A DNA stretch of 64,000 nt, from contig WEDG01000362.1 of the NCBI GenBank assembly GCA_017591395.1, positions 1-64,000 of the forward strand. The letters are read 5' to 3'. Positions 12,537 to 22,632 of this stretch are shown here, one piece after another (position 1 is the stretch's first letter; each line of letters begins with the position of its first letter). The position numbers and the translations under genes are program-made. The notes beneath the pieces are model-generated. The model had not been told where the DNA came from, made no database searches, and worked only from the letters and a program-made list of their open reading frames with translations. This DNA is from Schistocephalus solidus. Taxonomy: Eukaryota > Platyhelminthes > Cestoda > Diphyllobothriidea > Diphyllobothriidae.

Positions 12537-12756
12537 AAACAGCCTTTTAAAATCTTTCGGGCTCTACTTTTCTTCCACAAAGTTTCGCCTATGGCTTTAA
12601 AAACGCATTTGAAGTTATGTTATGCTTTGACTCAAACATTTTTAAATGTACACCATTTTATATTGACTGTACACATGCAATGATAACTTAACATTAAGAG
12701 GGTCATCAAGGGTAATGCCTGTAACCCTTCAAAATATCCAAATATACAAATATATG

Positions 12757-12920
12757 AGCGGTCGCTTCTTTACAGTTGTTAAACTTGGAAAATGAAGTGT
12801 GGGTTTATTTCGCGAAACGGACCTTTTCTCATAAATTCAAGCTATTTCACAAGATAGGGTAGATACTGTATATCCTCATCTATTATGAAAACAACGTGAG
12901 TGGTAACAAACACAACCGTG
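12757..12920 (+). repeat. non-coding dispersed repeat 'N', right half
   Basis: The match to repeat N resumes at GGTCGCTTCTTTAC, exactly where the intact copies at 36785 and 63340 continue after their ACCACAAT block. It runs to about TACTGTATAT. Together with 9405-9726 it makes one interrupted copy. Confidence 0.55.
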
Positions 12921-14060
12921 TTAGCACTCTCTTCATATGGACAGAATGAGTTTCTGCCATCTAGAGGAAAAATCCCACTGCTTTTAGCCTTTCTAGTTTA
13001 AAGTAGTAAGGCACGGCCACCCAAACGAATCCATCTTCTGTGAGAAACCAAAAAAGATAAACTAGAGAGAGCCATCCGTGTTTCCACCTTCCCTACCATA
13101 TAGCGTAACGTGTCACAGGTGAAAGAATGCATCACCTGTGAGTTTGATATGGGTATTACCCATGGTTCGACAACTGCCCAGGATAAGAGAGTTATGCACA
13201 TAATGAATCAGTGAACACATATGGGCAGTCTGCTGTGGATCATCAGTTTACATGCTACAAGTGTACTTTCTAGTACATAGACCAGATATTAGGTCTATCC
13301 AACTCAATAATGCACGGACGCGAACGGGGCACGGCCGATCAAGCAGTGTGTTTACAACCACAGACATGTGCACACAAACTCTTTACACGTTCAGACACTA
13401 GAAAACAAAAAAAATTTTCTTGTCCCTTTACATTCGTTCAGGGCGCGCTCCTGTACTAAGCCGAAGGCTCAGATGAATAGAATAAATTTCACGGTAATTT
13501 CATGCGCTTTATTTGTGCCCATAGTAATCAGGCACCGCTTTTTGACACAGGAAATGATTCAGGTAGGGAAAACGTCAGTGCGGCTTCTTGTGTACTACTC
13601 AGATAAAGCAGGTTAAATAAGTAAGCGGCCTTAAGTGTGAGCTAAATGCAGTTTGAACGTTGTAAATCCCGTTTCCCTGCAACCCTTTATGCACAGCGTC
13701 ATTTGCGCTCTATGACTGGTGTTTTGTGTTTGTGTTCAGACAAATTTCTGGATTCGTTAATGCCTTCGTTTGCTTCTCAGATGTGGCTTGCTTTTGTTTT
13801 AATTATTTGTCTAGCCAGCATTTTTATTCTTATTCTTTTATCTCGGTACTGCAAGCAATCAACAATCAATCTGCATACTACCTCGCCTCTAGCCATTTCC
13901 CTGTAAGTTTTCCATTATGTATTCCTGCTTTGGTTTGTTCCGTTCAGTTTATTTGAGAGAACTTTATGTATGCACCTTTGAGCTCATCATTTAAAGTTAC
14001 TAGCTTTTCAGATCCATGCGGAAGATAAACATGCTACTAGGAGCACAGAGGCTCAGGTTT
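12921..14060. other. no gene recognised
   Basis: Short open frames at 13368-13956 overlap one another and look like chance. The only structure is the stem-loop pair listed separately. Confidence 0.4.
13113..13163. other. two adjacent perfect inverted repeats
   Basis: TCACAGGTGA at 13113-13122 pairs with TCACCTGTGA at 13132-13141 across a 9-base loop. Eight bases later, ATGGGTATTACCCAT (13149-13163) is a 15-base palindrome. They could be cruciform or hairpin elements or a binding site. No gene adjoins them. Confidence 0.5.
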
Positions 14061-14153
14061 AGCCTGAGGATTCAGAATTATACTAGAATTATACTAGATT
14101 TGACGGTCCCCAAGCAGTGCCAAATCAATAAACCTATTTATTTATTTATTTAT
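14061..14153 (+). mobile_element. LINE-type 3' tail with TTTA repeat
   Basis: GACGGTCCCCAAGCAGTGCC followed by AATCAATAAACC and four to five units of TTTA looks like the end of a CR1-type element with its short tandem tail. No coding part is attached. Confidence 0.35.
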
Positions 14154-15250
14154 CAATGAGTCCACACTAACTATCTTCCGGGAAATATTTTCACTGAGAA
14201 AAGTAATTTACTTGAAATTCAAGTTTTCCAGTAGTAACCACAGCCTGACCACAGCTGGACAGATATCCATTCTCGATCAACAAAATAAACTGACAGTCTA
14301 AGCTGAAAGAACAGAGAACTTGCGTTAAGCAAATTTGTTGTTTGAATAGAATTATTAAGGTCGATATAATTCCATTGAGTTTTATTGATTTTTGATGCAA
14401 ATCTTAATTACAGCATCGCAGAAACATACTTTTTGTGTGTTTCCTTTAAGGAAAAATGGAAAAGACTGGTCTTGTCGGCAGGGTTAAGCGGAGCTTTGTT
14501 CCTGACAGAACAGATTGCAGTGCGGAGGCGTTGGAGAGGTTCATCATGATGCTCACTATCGATTAACATGTATTTAATAGCCGGTTCATTCTCCCTTGAC
14601 TCCAGAAAGGCATGACACCTTACACCATCCAAAGATGCCGTTTTTACTAGCTTACCATATTTGCTGTTAAAGGGCTAAAAATATAAAAAGTGGTGACTGG
14701 TTGTAAGAGCATGAAAGGATCGAAACTTGCACGTCGAATGTAGTTGAAAATACAGTAAATCAGTCAGACATGCATCGTAAATTATGAAACAATAATTAAA
14801 ATATACATAAAAGATTACTTAAGTATGTTGCAGTGCTTATTTGGTTGGCATATTATTATGGGTGCATTAATTTGAGTTTGAATAATGGAGTATGATTGCG
14901 AATCTTTCTGACTACCTGTGAAAACTCCATTAGGAGAAAAGGAATAGTTAAATCATACGAAATGTTTAGTAAATCTCGGTTACACTTAGGATGGAGCTAT
15001 CTAGCAGAGATAAATTAACAGGCATTTTCAATAATTCAGCGTAAATGCATTGACTTAGATCGTGCTATTGATATGCAAAAGCCTTCTTCTGTACCCCAAA
15101 TATTACACGGATAATGATTATGCCGTATACTTGATGACAAGCCCTGTTAATCTGAGGAATATTAGATTAAACAAAGACACATAAGGATGTTTAAAAGGTT
15201 ACCATAATTACAATCTTTTACCACCTTAACCCATTTGCCAAACTTGATAG
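14154..15250. other. no gene recognised
   Basis: AT-rich sequence with short frames only. Confidence 0.4.
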
Positions 15251-15255
15251 ATTTA

Positions 15256-15715
15256 ATGAAGTTTGGCGCAGTGGCGGATGAGACGTGGGCTCCCGTTAAA
15301 CTCGTGCATATGCAGGGTCCCATGCCGATTCAACGTAGCCCCGATAGTTCGACCGTCGTAGTCCGACGATGTCCACCGTATGCTTCATGGGAAAGTGGAG
15401 CAAGGACGGTGACTTGCGCGTGATTTAGTTTAAAGTGATAGTAGACTTGCGCTGCATCTACCGCACTCTCTCATCCTCCTCCACCTGAGCCCGGCGTCAA
15501 GACAGTTGCCAAGACTGAAATTATCCATGAAAAAAACCATAGAGAGCCATGGTAGTGTGGCCCCTGCACCATAGGAGCCTTGAGATGAACCCTCGGCTGC
15601 CAGTCAGCCGAGTTAAGTCGGGTTGGCGCAGTGGCCGAAGAGACGTGGGCTCCCGATAAACTCGTGCACATGCAGGGGCCCCTGCAGATTCAACATAGCC
15701 CCACTAGTACACACA
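15256..15715 (+). repeat. direct repeat pair flanking repeat M
   Basis: The block GGCGCAGTGGC..GA.GAGACGTGGGCTCCCG..AAACTCGTGCA occurs at about 15264-15340 and again at 15623-15705, some 360 bases apart. The initial GGCGCAGTGG resembles a tRNA A box, but I see no matching B box. Confidence 0.5.
15345..15515 (+). repeat. dispersed repeat 'M', copy 2
   Basis: This is near-identical in parts to the reverse complement of 18690-18866, including GTCCACCGTATGCT, GACGGTGACTTGCGCGTGA and ACCTGAGCCCGG. Diverged copies lie at 7735 and 40745. It is non-coding and of unknown class. Confidence 0.6.
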
Positions 15716-15754
15716 CGGGCCAGCGTGGCGTCACTTTGGGTCTAGCGCAACAGT

Positions 15755-16130
15755 GGCGCAGACATGTAGTGACCCTACTCCGGGCGCCTGTTGCAACGCT
15801 GCGACTCGCAAGTACTTGCACCCGTGCACTAATCATAGTCTGGTTCTCGGCCCATCATGGCTATCCGAACTGGCCAACCAACGTCAAGGTCGACTCAAAC
15901 ATGCTCTCGTGCAAGGCGCTGTGACAACTCCCCCACTCTTGCTCGGGACGCCGGCTGCCTCGGTACTGGGCCTGTGCCCTCGTCCGGCTGTTGGCTTGCT
16001 CCAGCCTGCTCTCACATCTTTCTGTACGGCATGCAATATCCTATCACCGGGTGCCCTAAACCATCTCTTCCTATTCGGGAATGGGCCTAAAGGTAGTTTG
16101 GTCTCCCTATGAGTTAACTGTCGCGAAAGG
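15755..16130 (+). repeat. dispersed repeat 'P', uninterrupted copy
   Basis: This matches 17765-18640 on both sides of the solo LTR there: GGCGCC then TTGCAACGCTGC, a GTCTGGTTCT block, then GGCCAACC and ATTCGGGAA. At 15904-15907 it has a single CTCT where the other copy has the LTR flanked by CTCT on both sides. Confidence 0.65.
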
Positions 16131-16140
16131 CGTTCAGGTG

Positions 16141-16157
16141 GGGGGGGGGGAGAGGGG
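16141..16157 (+). repeat. G-run
   Basis: A run of eleven or more Gs interrupted by AGA, followed by a second G5 run. It is purine-rich and could form a quadruplex. No gene adjoins it. Confidence 0.5.
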
Positions 16158-16496
16158 GTTAAGGGTACAGCCAAATACACCCAGCGTAAATAAGTGACGA
16201 TTGAAAGTGTAACTTACATATTGGAATATTTTCAGGTTGATGCCATCAAGAGTAAAGGAACAATTGTATTCAGTGGACGTAGCGACATCCGGACTACAGT
16301 ACTGCAAATGGGCAGTGGGACGCTGCGCAAACTGTACAGCATATGTCTCTCCGCAAATCGATATAGCGTAATGATCTCTTGAACGAGCAGTAAAGAATTC
16401 CGGGATAAGGTGTTGAATTTTCAAACGAAATTCTTCCGTAACATTAGCTTCAACAAACAAAAACAGAACCAGTGAACAATCAGCGAAGTTAAAACT

Positions 16497-17180
16497 TTTA
16501 TATAAACAAGGACCATAGCGTGAGATTTTCAAATAAAATGAAACAAAAAAATCTTTAAGTCTATAAATAACCTTGGTAGATTTCCGAGGAAGATGTTCTG
16601 CTATTTATTGCGTTGAAGAAATTTATATAATTATGGTAATATGTGGAAATAATTCAATATTATTTGCAGTAATTAATCGCATTTTGAACGGAAATGGACA
16701 CATGCATTTGCGATTGGAGCTCCGGGTTTATAAGCTTCGCAGGCAGTCGTATATGGGTTGCAACCGGAAGCAGGCTATGAAGGCCGATTCCTTTGGGGGA
16801 GTGGGGTTAAACAAAGGCTGTCTTGAAGACCTGCCCTCATGAACGAATAAGCTGTGACCAGGCACATCCCAGTTTCGCAGGTAGACGTATATATAGACAA
16901 TGACCAAGTTGTGGGATTTTCAAGTAAAATGAAACAAAAAAAGTCTTCAAACGTATACATACTCTTGATAGATCTTCGAATAAGTCTTTTTAATGTTGTT
17001 TTTATTTTGAGCACAAGGATAAAATTATGCTAAGAGATTAACTGATTCAAGATAATATGGAAGAATGCATCGTTGTAAGTAATTGCGTTCAGGACAGAAA
17101 TTGACGCCTGCATCTGACATTGGAGCATCGGAAGTATAACCTTCGCAGGCGGTCATATGTGGGTTGGAAAGCAGCAAAAA
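16497..17180 (+). repeat. imperfect tandem duplication, period about 385 bp
   Basis: The block at 16497-16775 recurs at 16885-17180. Both contain TTTTCAA.TAAAATGAAACAAAAAA near the start and CTTCGCAGGC.GTC.TAT.TGGGTTG near the end. Divergence is about a quarter of positions, so the duplication is old. I do not recognise a coding product. Confidence 0.5.
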
Positions 17181-17764
17181 GGAGTTCCAGACAAACACAA
17201 AGATAAAAGAGGTAGAAAAATTTGCCTACATTTTCATCTTCGTCATCAGTCAGTCACGAACCCAACAACTCAAGCTGGGTTGACAAAATTTAAAGCAGTG
17301 TTCAATGGACAAAGTACATTATTATATCGAAGGTGTGTCATGTTTATCTGAGAAATACTCCAGAGTTTTCTCAGGGGAGCGTTCTATAGAAACCAGAACC
17401 CCAAGTCTTCGGGAAAAAAATAAATTTCTAGCTGTTTCGGCAAGCATGTTGTCATTTTCGTGTAATATGTAATTTCCATGAAAATGATTTTAAAATCTCC
17501 CACTAAAAAAATATGAGTGGGTGAGAACGCAGTTGGACATCCAAGATTTGCTTATTTCAGCGCCGGCCTATGAAGAATAAACTACAAAAGGCCTATTTGT
17601 TTTGGATTTGGTTTTAATAAGGCTATCGCGAAGACCAGCTTTCGCAGACGGATCTTCTGCGGCCTGTCACATCACACTATCACAAAGGAGTTGGAAGTAC
17701 TTTCCTTAATTAACTGCAGACCTGGTTTGGAAACAACACACCTGAAACTGGGAAAATATATGCG

Positions 17765-18640
17765 AAGGAAGTATGTAGTGGCCCTACATCAGGCGCCTTT
17801 TGCAACGCTGCACATACCTTGGAGCCCTTGCCAATGACGGTCTGGTTCTTGACCAATCATATTTATCCAAGCGAACCAATTAACATAGAGGCAAACTCAT
17901 AAACTCTTGTAAAAACCCACAGTTTCGGCAGAGTTGTTTAAATAGACTGGAGAACATTTTCGCACGGATCCCGGGTGGGAATGTGGTAATGGATGGTCTG
18001 TAAAGATGGCCGGTGTTCCTTCCCTCCCTACCGCTGACATCTCCCCTCGTTACCGTTATCGTACCGCTCGCAGACCCCTGACCGTCAGCATCTCCACGAC
18101 CCTCACCCGCATTTGCCAACAGCACTGCACTCCCCACCGGTATCGAAAGGGTTCATTTGGGACCACCTCCCACTCCAAATGGATCGATTGTACAGATCCC
18201 CAGTATTTGTTTGTATCTTTATACTCCACTTTTATTGTCTACATGTTGTTACTATTAACAAAGATCCATTACTTTATAAACTGATTCTATCCTTCTATAT
18301 ATACATGTGTGCCTGATGAAGTGCTGAGAGGGTCTGCCAACGTTATATGGCTAAAGCTGTTCCTAGTGATATACTCCACAGTGTCTGCTATCCTCGACAT
18401 CCTCGGACGCTACACTCTCACTCAAGGCGCGGTGGCGCGTCCCCAACCTTACGCTGGACGCCGTTCTCGCGGCGCCGGACGGTGCCTTTTCTGCTGGCCA
18501 ACCCGGCTGTCCAACATGCCCTCCGAACCTTCGTTACGTAATACAACATCCTCTTAACTAGCGTCCAAAATCACCTCCAAATATTCGGGAACGGGTCTGA
18601 AGATCGTATTGGCCTTCATATGATACAAGCTGACACAACA
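17765..18640 (+). repeat. dispersed repeat 'P', interrupted copy
   Basis: Two halves, 17765-17907 and 18415-18640, align in order with the uninterrupted copy at 15755-16130. The insertion between them is the solo LTR at 17908-18414. Confidence 0.65.
17908..18414. mobile_element. solo LTR, 507 bp, with 4-bp target duplication
   Basis: The segment begins TGTAAAAACC and ends GGACGCTACA, so it has TG...CA ends. It is flanked on both sides by CTCT (17904-17907 and 18415-18418). The reverse complement of 41310-41813 is a second copy of the same length and ends, also with a 4-bp duplication. No internal retrotransposon sequence accompanies it, so it is a solo LTR left by recombination. A 4-bp duplication fits CsRn1-type Ty3/gypsy or similar elements. 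The transcription orientation is not clear. Confidence 0.8.
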
Positions 18641-18689
18641 GGTTCATTAAAGTATGCAGCATTTTGTGTTGGTACACCCATCGCCGGTC

Positions 18690-18866
18690 TTCTTGACTCT
18701 GTCTTGACCCCGGGCTCAGGTGGGGAGGAGGAGAGAGTGCGGTAACTGCAGCGCAAGGCTTCTATCACTTAAAACTAATTCACGCGCAAGTCACCGTCCC
18801 TGCATCACCTGGTTTCGGAGCATACGGTGGACCTCGTCGAAATCGACTGTCGAACTGTCATGTAGC
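18690..18866 (-). repeat. dispersed repeat 'M', copy 3
   Basis: This is the inverted copy of 15345-15515, recognisable by CCGGGCTCAGGTGG, GAGAGTGCGGTAA and TTCACGCGCAAGTCACCGTC. Confidence 0.6.
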
Positions 18867-21097
18867 ATTCACACTGTTGAAACATTAGGGGAAAGTTTTG
18901 TTAATTTTTTTAACCAAATCAGACCGTTTCCCTTAAATGACTTGCGCAGTTATCGTGTACAATCAACTGGCTTACGAGTTGGACTTGTTTGTTGGGTGGT
19001 AGCGTGTGCAAGACTTGTTGTTGCACTTTGTGAAACCAGCGGTGGCGCTGATGGAAAAGTGTTTTCCTGTTCATCCGAGTTGGCTGAAAATATTTAATTA
19101 AACATGTGTTGGATAAAACAATGGCTCCTTCATGAAAATGTGTTATGTGAACACCTCGGATCGATTTGCAATTGCATAGTATAAAATTAAAGTGCGTGCC
19201 TGGGATATGTTGACTGAATTTAACACAGCGCAACTATGAAAATAAACATTTACTAGTGTGCATCCGTTTACTCTTCGTGAATCTAGAAAAGATGGGTTTG
19301 AGGTATGCTCACAATAACAAATTTTTTCAGTCGGCTGAAATCTTTAGGTGATTTGGATAAGTGATTGAAGGGTTTACTGCACAAATTGTGAAATCAGGTT
19401 AGTGTACTGAATATCGCACACACTTATCACTGCACTGATCAATTGCAGCTAAGATATCTTTGGCCCATTGCGACTGAGAATGGTAATTCTAACTGTGTCT
19501 TCTAGAAATCTCTTTTATTTTTTAAATCTAAAATGCACGAAATTCTATATGGATTAGTGCAATGGTGCCCTTGGCGCACCCGCGCAAACAGCACTATCAG
19601 CCCGCCGACCAATCAGTACACATATGTTTAAAATCCACTGACCAATGAGTACGCGCAGTGCCGTATCTCGACATGTCGTGATCGTGGTATATTCAGGCAA
19701 TATCGACTATTATAAGAGATGTTTGTTTAGTAATGATCAGTGTTAATAGAAAAAAAGGCATATATGCTTTGAGTTGCCTATGTGGATATAAAGCAGCATT
19801 TTGGCGGAGTTTTTCGCAATTAATGACTGCAGTACCTTTCAGTAAATAAAAGTCTACATCAATGTACATACTGTTTCCGGCTACCGGCATGGTTGGGACC
19901 GCGTCAGTGTCCATCATTTGAGTATTGTCATGCCAATTGTCTGTTGATGCATTTTGTTGCGCAGGCAGATCTGTTGTTGTGAAAGTGGTTTCCTGTTTAT
20001 CTGATGCCTCTAGAAATGTTGGACAAAATACGTGTTCTGGTTCATCCTATTAAGCTATTCACAATGCGTAGTGAATATCACTGTTAATCAATTATATATT
20101 TTTTCCCATTCGAATTAAGAAGTCCAATTATTATTTCTGCGGAGCCATACCGAAAATAATAAATTAAATTTCACTGTACCATGAATACGCTAAACAAAAT
20201 TACTTGCTCGGCCTCAAGCAATGCTATCTTGAGAAGGTACCTCAAACAGCACATAGAAAAGCTTCTATTTGATTGCTGCTACTAGTATAACATATATAAT
20301 TTGCAATTTATCAGTTTAAGTGGCCAAAACGTGATAACTCGAGCGTTGATAATCCATGGCTTAGCTCTACAGAATTTGAATGGGATTGTGTTTATTAACC
20401 TTGGGAAGAAACCTTTCGGCATAGCGTTAGTGCTTAGGAAAATTAGAATTCTTTCAAATTGCTAACTAATAAGAAGTTCTTGTTGAAGAAAGCTTTGAAT
20501 TTAATCGCAAGGAATTTCACATTGGAATGTCCGTCAGGTTGTTGCCCCGTGTTTACCAAAGAGGCTGAACCATTCTTATTTCTAACTTTTAAGACATGGC
20601 CTTCAGTTAACAATAACAATTCATATTATTACCACTATCGAACTACTATAATATTTTCGCCAGAATATCTGTACACCTTGAATAGCATGTTTTCTTTTAT
20701 TCTCAAAGCAAGTAAAAATATCCACGTTACAGCGCAATATCTTGGAAATTATCATTTATGGTTTATACTAGGCTCGGTCTAGCAGTACCCGTATCACAAG
20801 ACAACCAATTAGCAGGTATGAGATGATGGCTGTAAACTATTTGCTATCTTCTGATACAAATTGTCGTAACGTACTATTTAAGATAATTATTATTTTAATG
20901 TTTTTGAAATACATACCATTTTTTTTCCCGCCTTGTGTGGTTTTGCCTATCCTCCAGCGAAGTTGGGCATTTAGAGTAAGAGAAACATTTACCTCGAAGT
21001 AAGCATTTTCTGAAAGACAGTGAAAGTGTCACGGTGAGTACTAAGACACAAAACTATACATATATAATAATTATGTAGGAAGCATGGTATAACTCAT
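18867..21097. other. no gene recognised
   Basis: About 2.2 kb with short open frames only (for example minus 18919-19233 and plus 20459-20782). None resembles a known protein. A weak similarity between 19058-19125 and 19981-20045 hints at an old repeat. Confidence 0.4.
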
Positions 21098-22093
21098 TTG
21101 TTATATGAAAAATGTATGCCATATATCGAGAACGTATCTGAAGCTGTTACTCGTCTCTTACAACAACTGGGGATCGGCGTCACCCACAGACCTGAGGCGA
21201 TAAAAATACGTCTGGTCATGAGACCCAAGACCCCACTGTCACACGGCGAAACGGCAAACGTATTCGATCGTGTTCAGTGCGGTTCCTGTGAGGCAAACTA
21301 TGTCAGAGAGACCGGTAAGCGACTACAGACCCGCATGAATGAGCACGCAAGGGCTTTAAGAAGGATTGATAAGCTCTCGTTGGTGGCGTAACACTGTGCG
21401 GCCTCTGCACACACCGTTTATTTCAAGGATGCCGAAATCCTTGGTCGAGGTATCGAGCAAACCACCAGAGAAACGCTCGAAGTCTGGCACACCGTACCAA
21501 CGTCCATTAACCGCTGTACGATTCTCCCAGTGGCCTACAGATCTTACGAGTGCGACTCAATCAAGGGAATCGCAGGCGAGAAGTCAGACTGGTCGCGGTC
21601 AGAACACAGGCCTGAGCTTAAATATGCCACACAGCAACGCATTCGTTGGGATGACTGCGGAGAATGCAAACCAGCAAGACCTCCGGTCAGGCGTAAAAAC
21701 GGACGCAGGTGAACACATGAACACCGATGATGGGCATCTCCAACCCGATAGGAACAGCGACACTGGTAACGACTCAGCTACCACCGATGAGACGCACACG
21801 GACAGGTGCAAACGAAGGACGAGGAACAGACATGCGGGTCCGGGACAACAAACGCGGGCAATGCAGACGAGATCAATGACCCTTGCCATCACGACACAAC
21901 CCCCAGACGGGGCGAGGGAGAAAAATCACTGACCAGCAGAACAGCTATAAACCCCCCAACCCCTGCAGTGCCTCCTTCGCGAATAATTGTAGAGTCAACA
22001 TGTTCAAAACCCATAAATACTGTGAGGCACCGTAACGAACCCACCTCCGACGATGATATCTTGTTTGATTTCGAAATGTCAGGATATTAAACC
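21098..22093 (+). mobile_element. Penelope-like element, C-terminal GIY-YIG part
   Basis: The translation reads PYIENVSEAVTRLLQQ, then a degraded GIY-YIG endonuclease: VQCGSC.ANYVRETGK with the paired cysteines and RMNEHARA. After a stop it continues in another frame as HTVYFKDAEILGRGI, TRETLEVWHT and PTSINRC, the C-terminal block typical of flatworm Penelope elements. A long polar tail runs to a stop at about 22090. The usual YVGETG reads YVRETG, so a conserved Gly is lost. The polymerase part is absent (5' truncation). It lies in the same orientation as a second PLE at 23050. Confidence 0.75.
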
Positions 22094-22137
22094 TATTGTT
22101 CCCGTGATCGCCTCTTCTTCTGACATATAAATATACA

Positions 22138-22380
22138 TAGCACAACGGAACATACATGTTCCTTAAGCAGATCGGTGAGCCACACTTGGGATTGGGTATG
22201 ACTGGCTGATGACGGCTAATAAGCCAGAAATGGCCATTCCGGTCTCCCTTGTCTTTGTCGGTTCCATTCCATCATATGCTACACGTCGCTATGCGAACAC
22301 CTGCGAGGGATCTAGTCTGAGCTCCAGGGCACAACGGAACATGCATGTTCCTTAAGCAGATCGGTGAGCCCCACACTATC
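22138..22380 (+). mobile_element. SINE copy A with duplicated tail
   Basis: A tail block GCACAACGGAACAT.CATGTTCC...GATCGGTGAGCC occurs at 22138-22186 and again at 22329-22377, 191 bases apart. The hammerhead-like core lies between. The middle matches SINE copies B, C and D (GACGGCTAATAAGCC and CCCTTGTCTTTGTCGG). The copy runs into an AT microsatellite at 22381. Confidence 0.65.
22200..22244 (+). ncRNA. hammerhead-like motif in SINE copy A
   Basis: Order of parts: stem I strand GACTGG (22200-22205), core CTGATGA (22206-22212), a 14-nt stem II with GGCT/AGCC pairing around AATA, core GAA (22227-22229), palindromic stem III ATGGCCAT, T at the cleavage position (22238), and stem I partner CCGGTC (22239-22244). 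All six stem I positions pair, one as G-T. The first stem II pair is a C/A mismatch, and the cleavage triplet would be AUU, so activity may be weak or lost. Confidence 0.55.
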
Positions 22381-22397
22381 ATATATATATATATATA
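22381..22397. repeat. AT microsatellite between two SINEs
   Basis: A short AT run at which plus-strand copy A and minus-strand copy B both end. It may represent their 3' tails or a shared target. Confidence 0.7.
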
Positions 22398-22632
22398 AAA
22401 CTGGTAATGGGGCGCTCACCGCTCGGTTACAGGACTCACTCGTCCCGTTGTGCCTTGGGGCTATCTCTCAAGCCCCGCCAGCAGCCGTAAGGCAGCTAAG
22501 TATATAGGCAGAATAACATGACCGACAAAGACAAGGGAGACTGGAATGGCCATTTCTGGCTTATTAGCTGTCATCAGCCAGCCATACCCTAACCCAGGTG
22601 CTGCAGCGCGTGAGCCTCGAACTCGCGTCATA
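22398..22632 (-). mobile_element. tRNA-derived SINE copy B
   Basis: Read on the minus strand, it starts near GACGCGAGTTCGAGGCTC, which fits a polymerase III B box. It continues with TATGGCTGGCTGATGA and the shared body CAGTCTCCCTTGTCTTTGTC. It ends with GGCACAACGGGACGAGTG and GCGGTGAGCGCC before the AT run. Copies C-F share this plan. SINEs are copied from polymerase III transcripts by a partner retrotransposon. The A box side is disturbed by the junction with the tandem repeat at 22626. Confidence 0.65.
22539..22583 (-). ncRNA. hammerhead-like motif in SINE copy B
   Basis: Minus-strand order: GGCTGG, CTGATGA, a 14-nt stem II region (AGCT/AGCC, first pair lost), GAA, ATGGCCAT, T, CCAGTC. The six stem I positions pair with one G-U. 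Stem I can resume beyond a small internal loop as CCCT with AGGG. The total is 45 nt, equal to copy A and to the motif at 22820. Confidence 0.55.

Larger units (their letters stand above)
9950..12756 (+). mobile_element. CR1-like non-LTR retrotransposon, 5'-truncated
   Basis: The element starts inside the endonuclease and runs to the end of ORF2 and a 3' untranslated region finishing near CCAAATATACAAATATATGAG. Coding remains span the endonuclease C-terminus (9960-10345), a linker, the polymerase (10930-11830) and the C-terminal region (11850-12536), with at least six frameshifts or stops. Repeat N is cut at both of its edges, which marks it as an insertion. It is a different, less decayed subfamily from the element at 2258-5850. 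5' truncation is typical of target-primed reverse transcription. Confidence 0.85.

Noticed and set aside
18313..18340. CTGATGA inside the solo LTR
   Set aside because: No GAA core at the right distance and no pairing; the second LTR copy does not keep the core.
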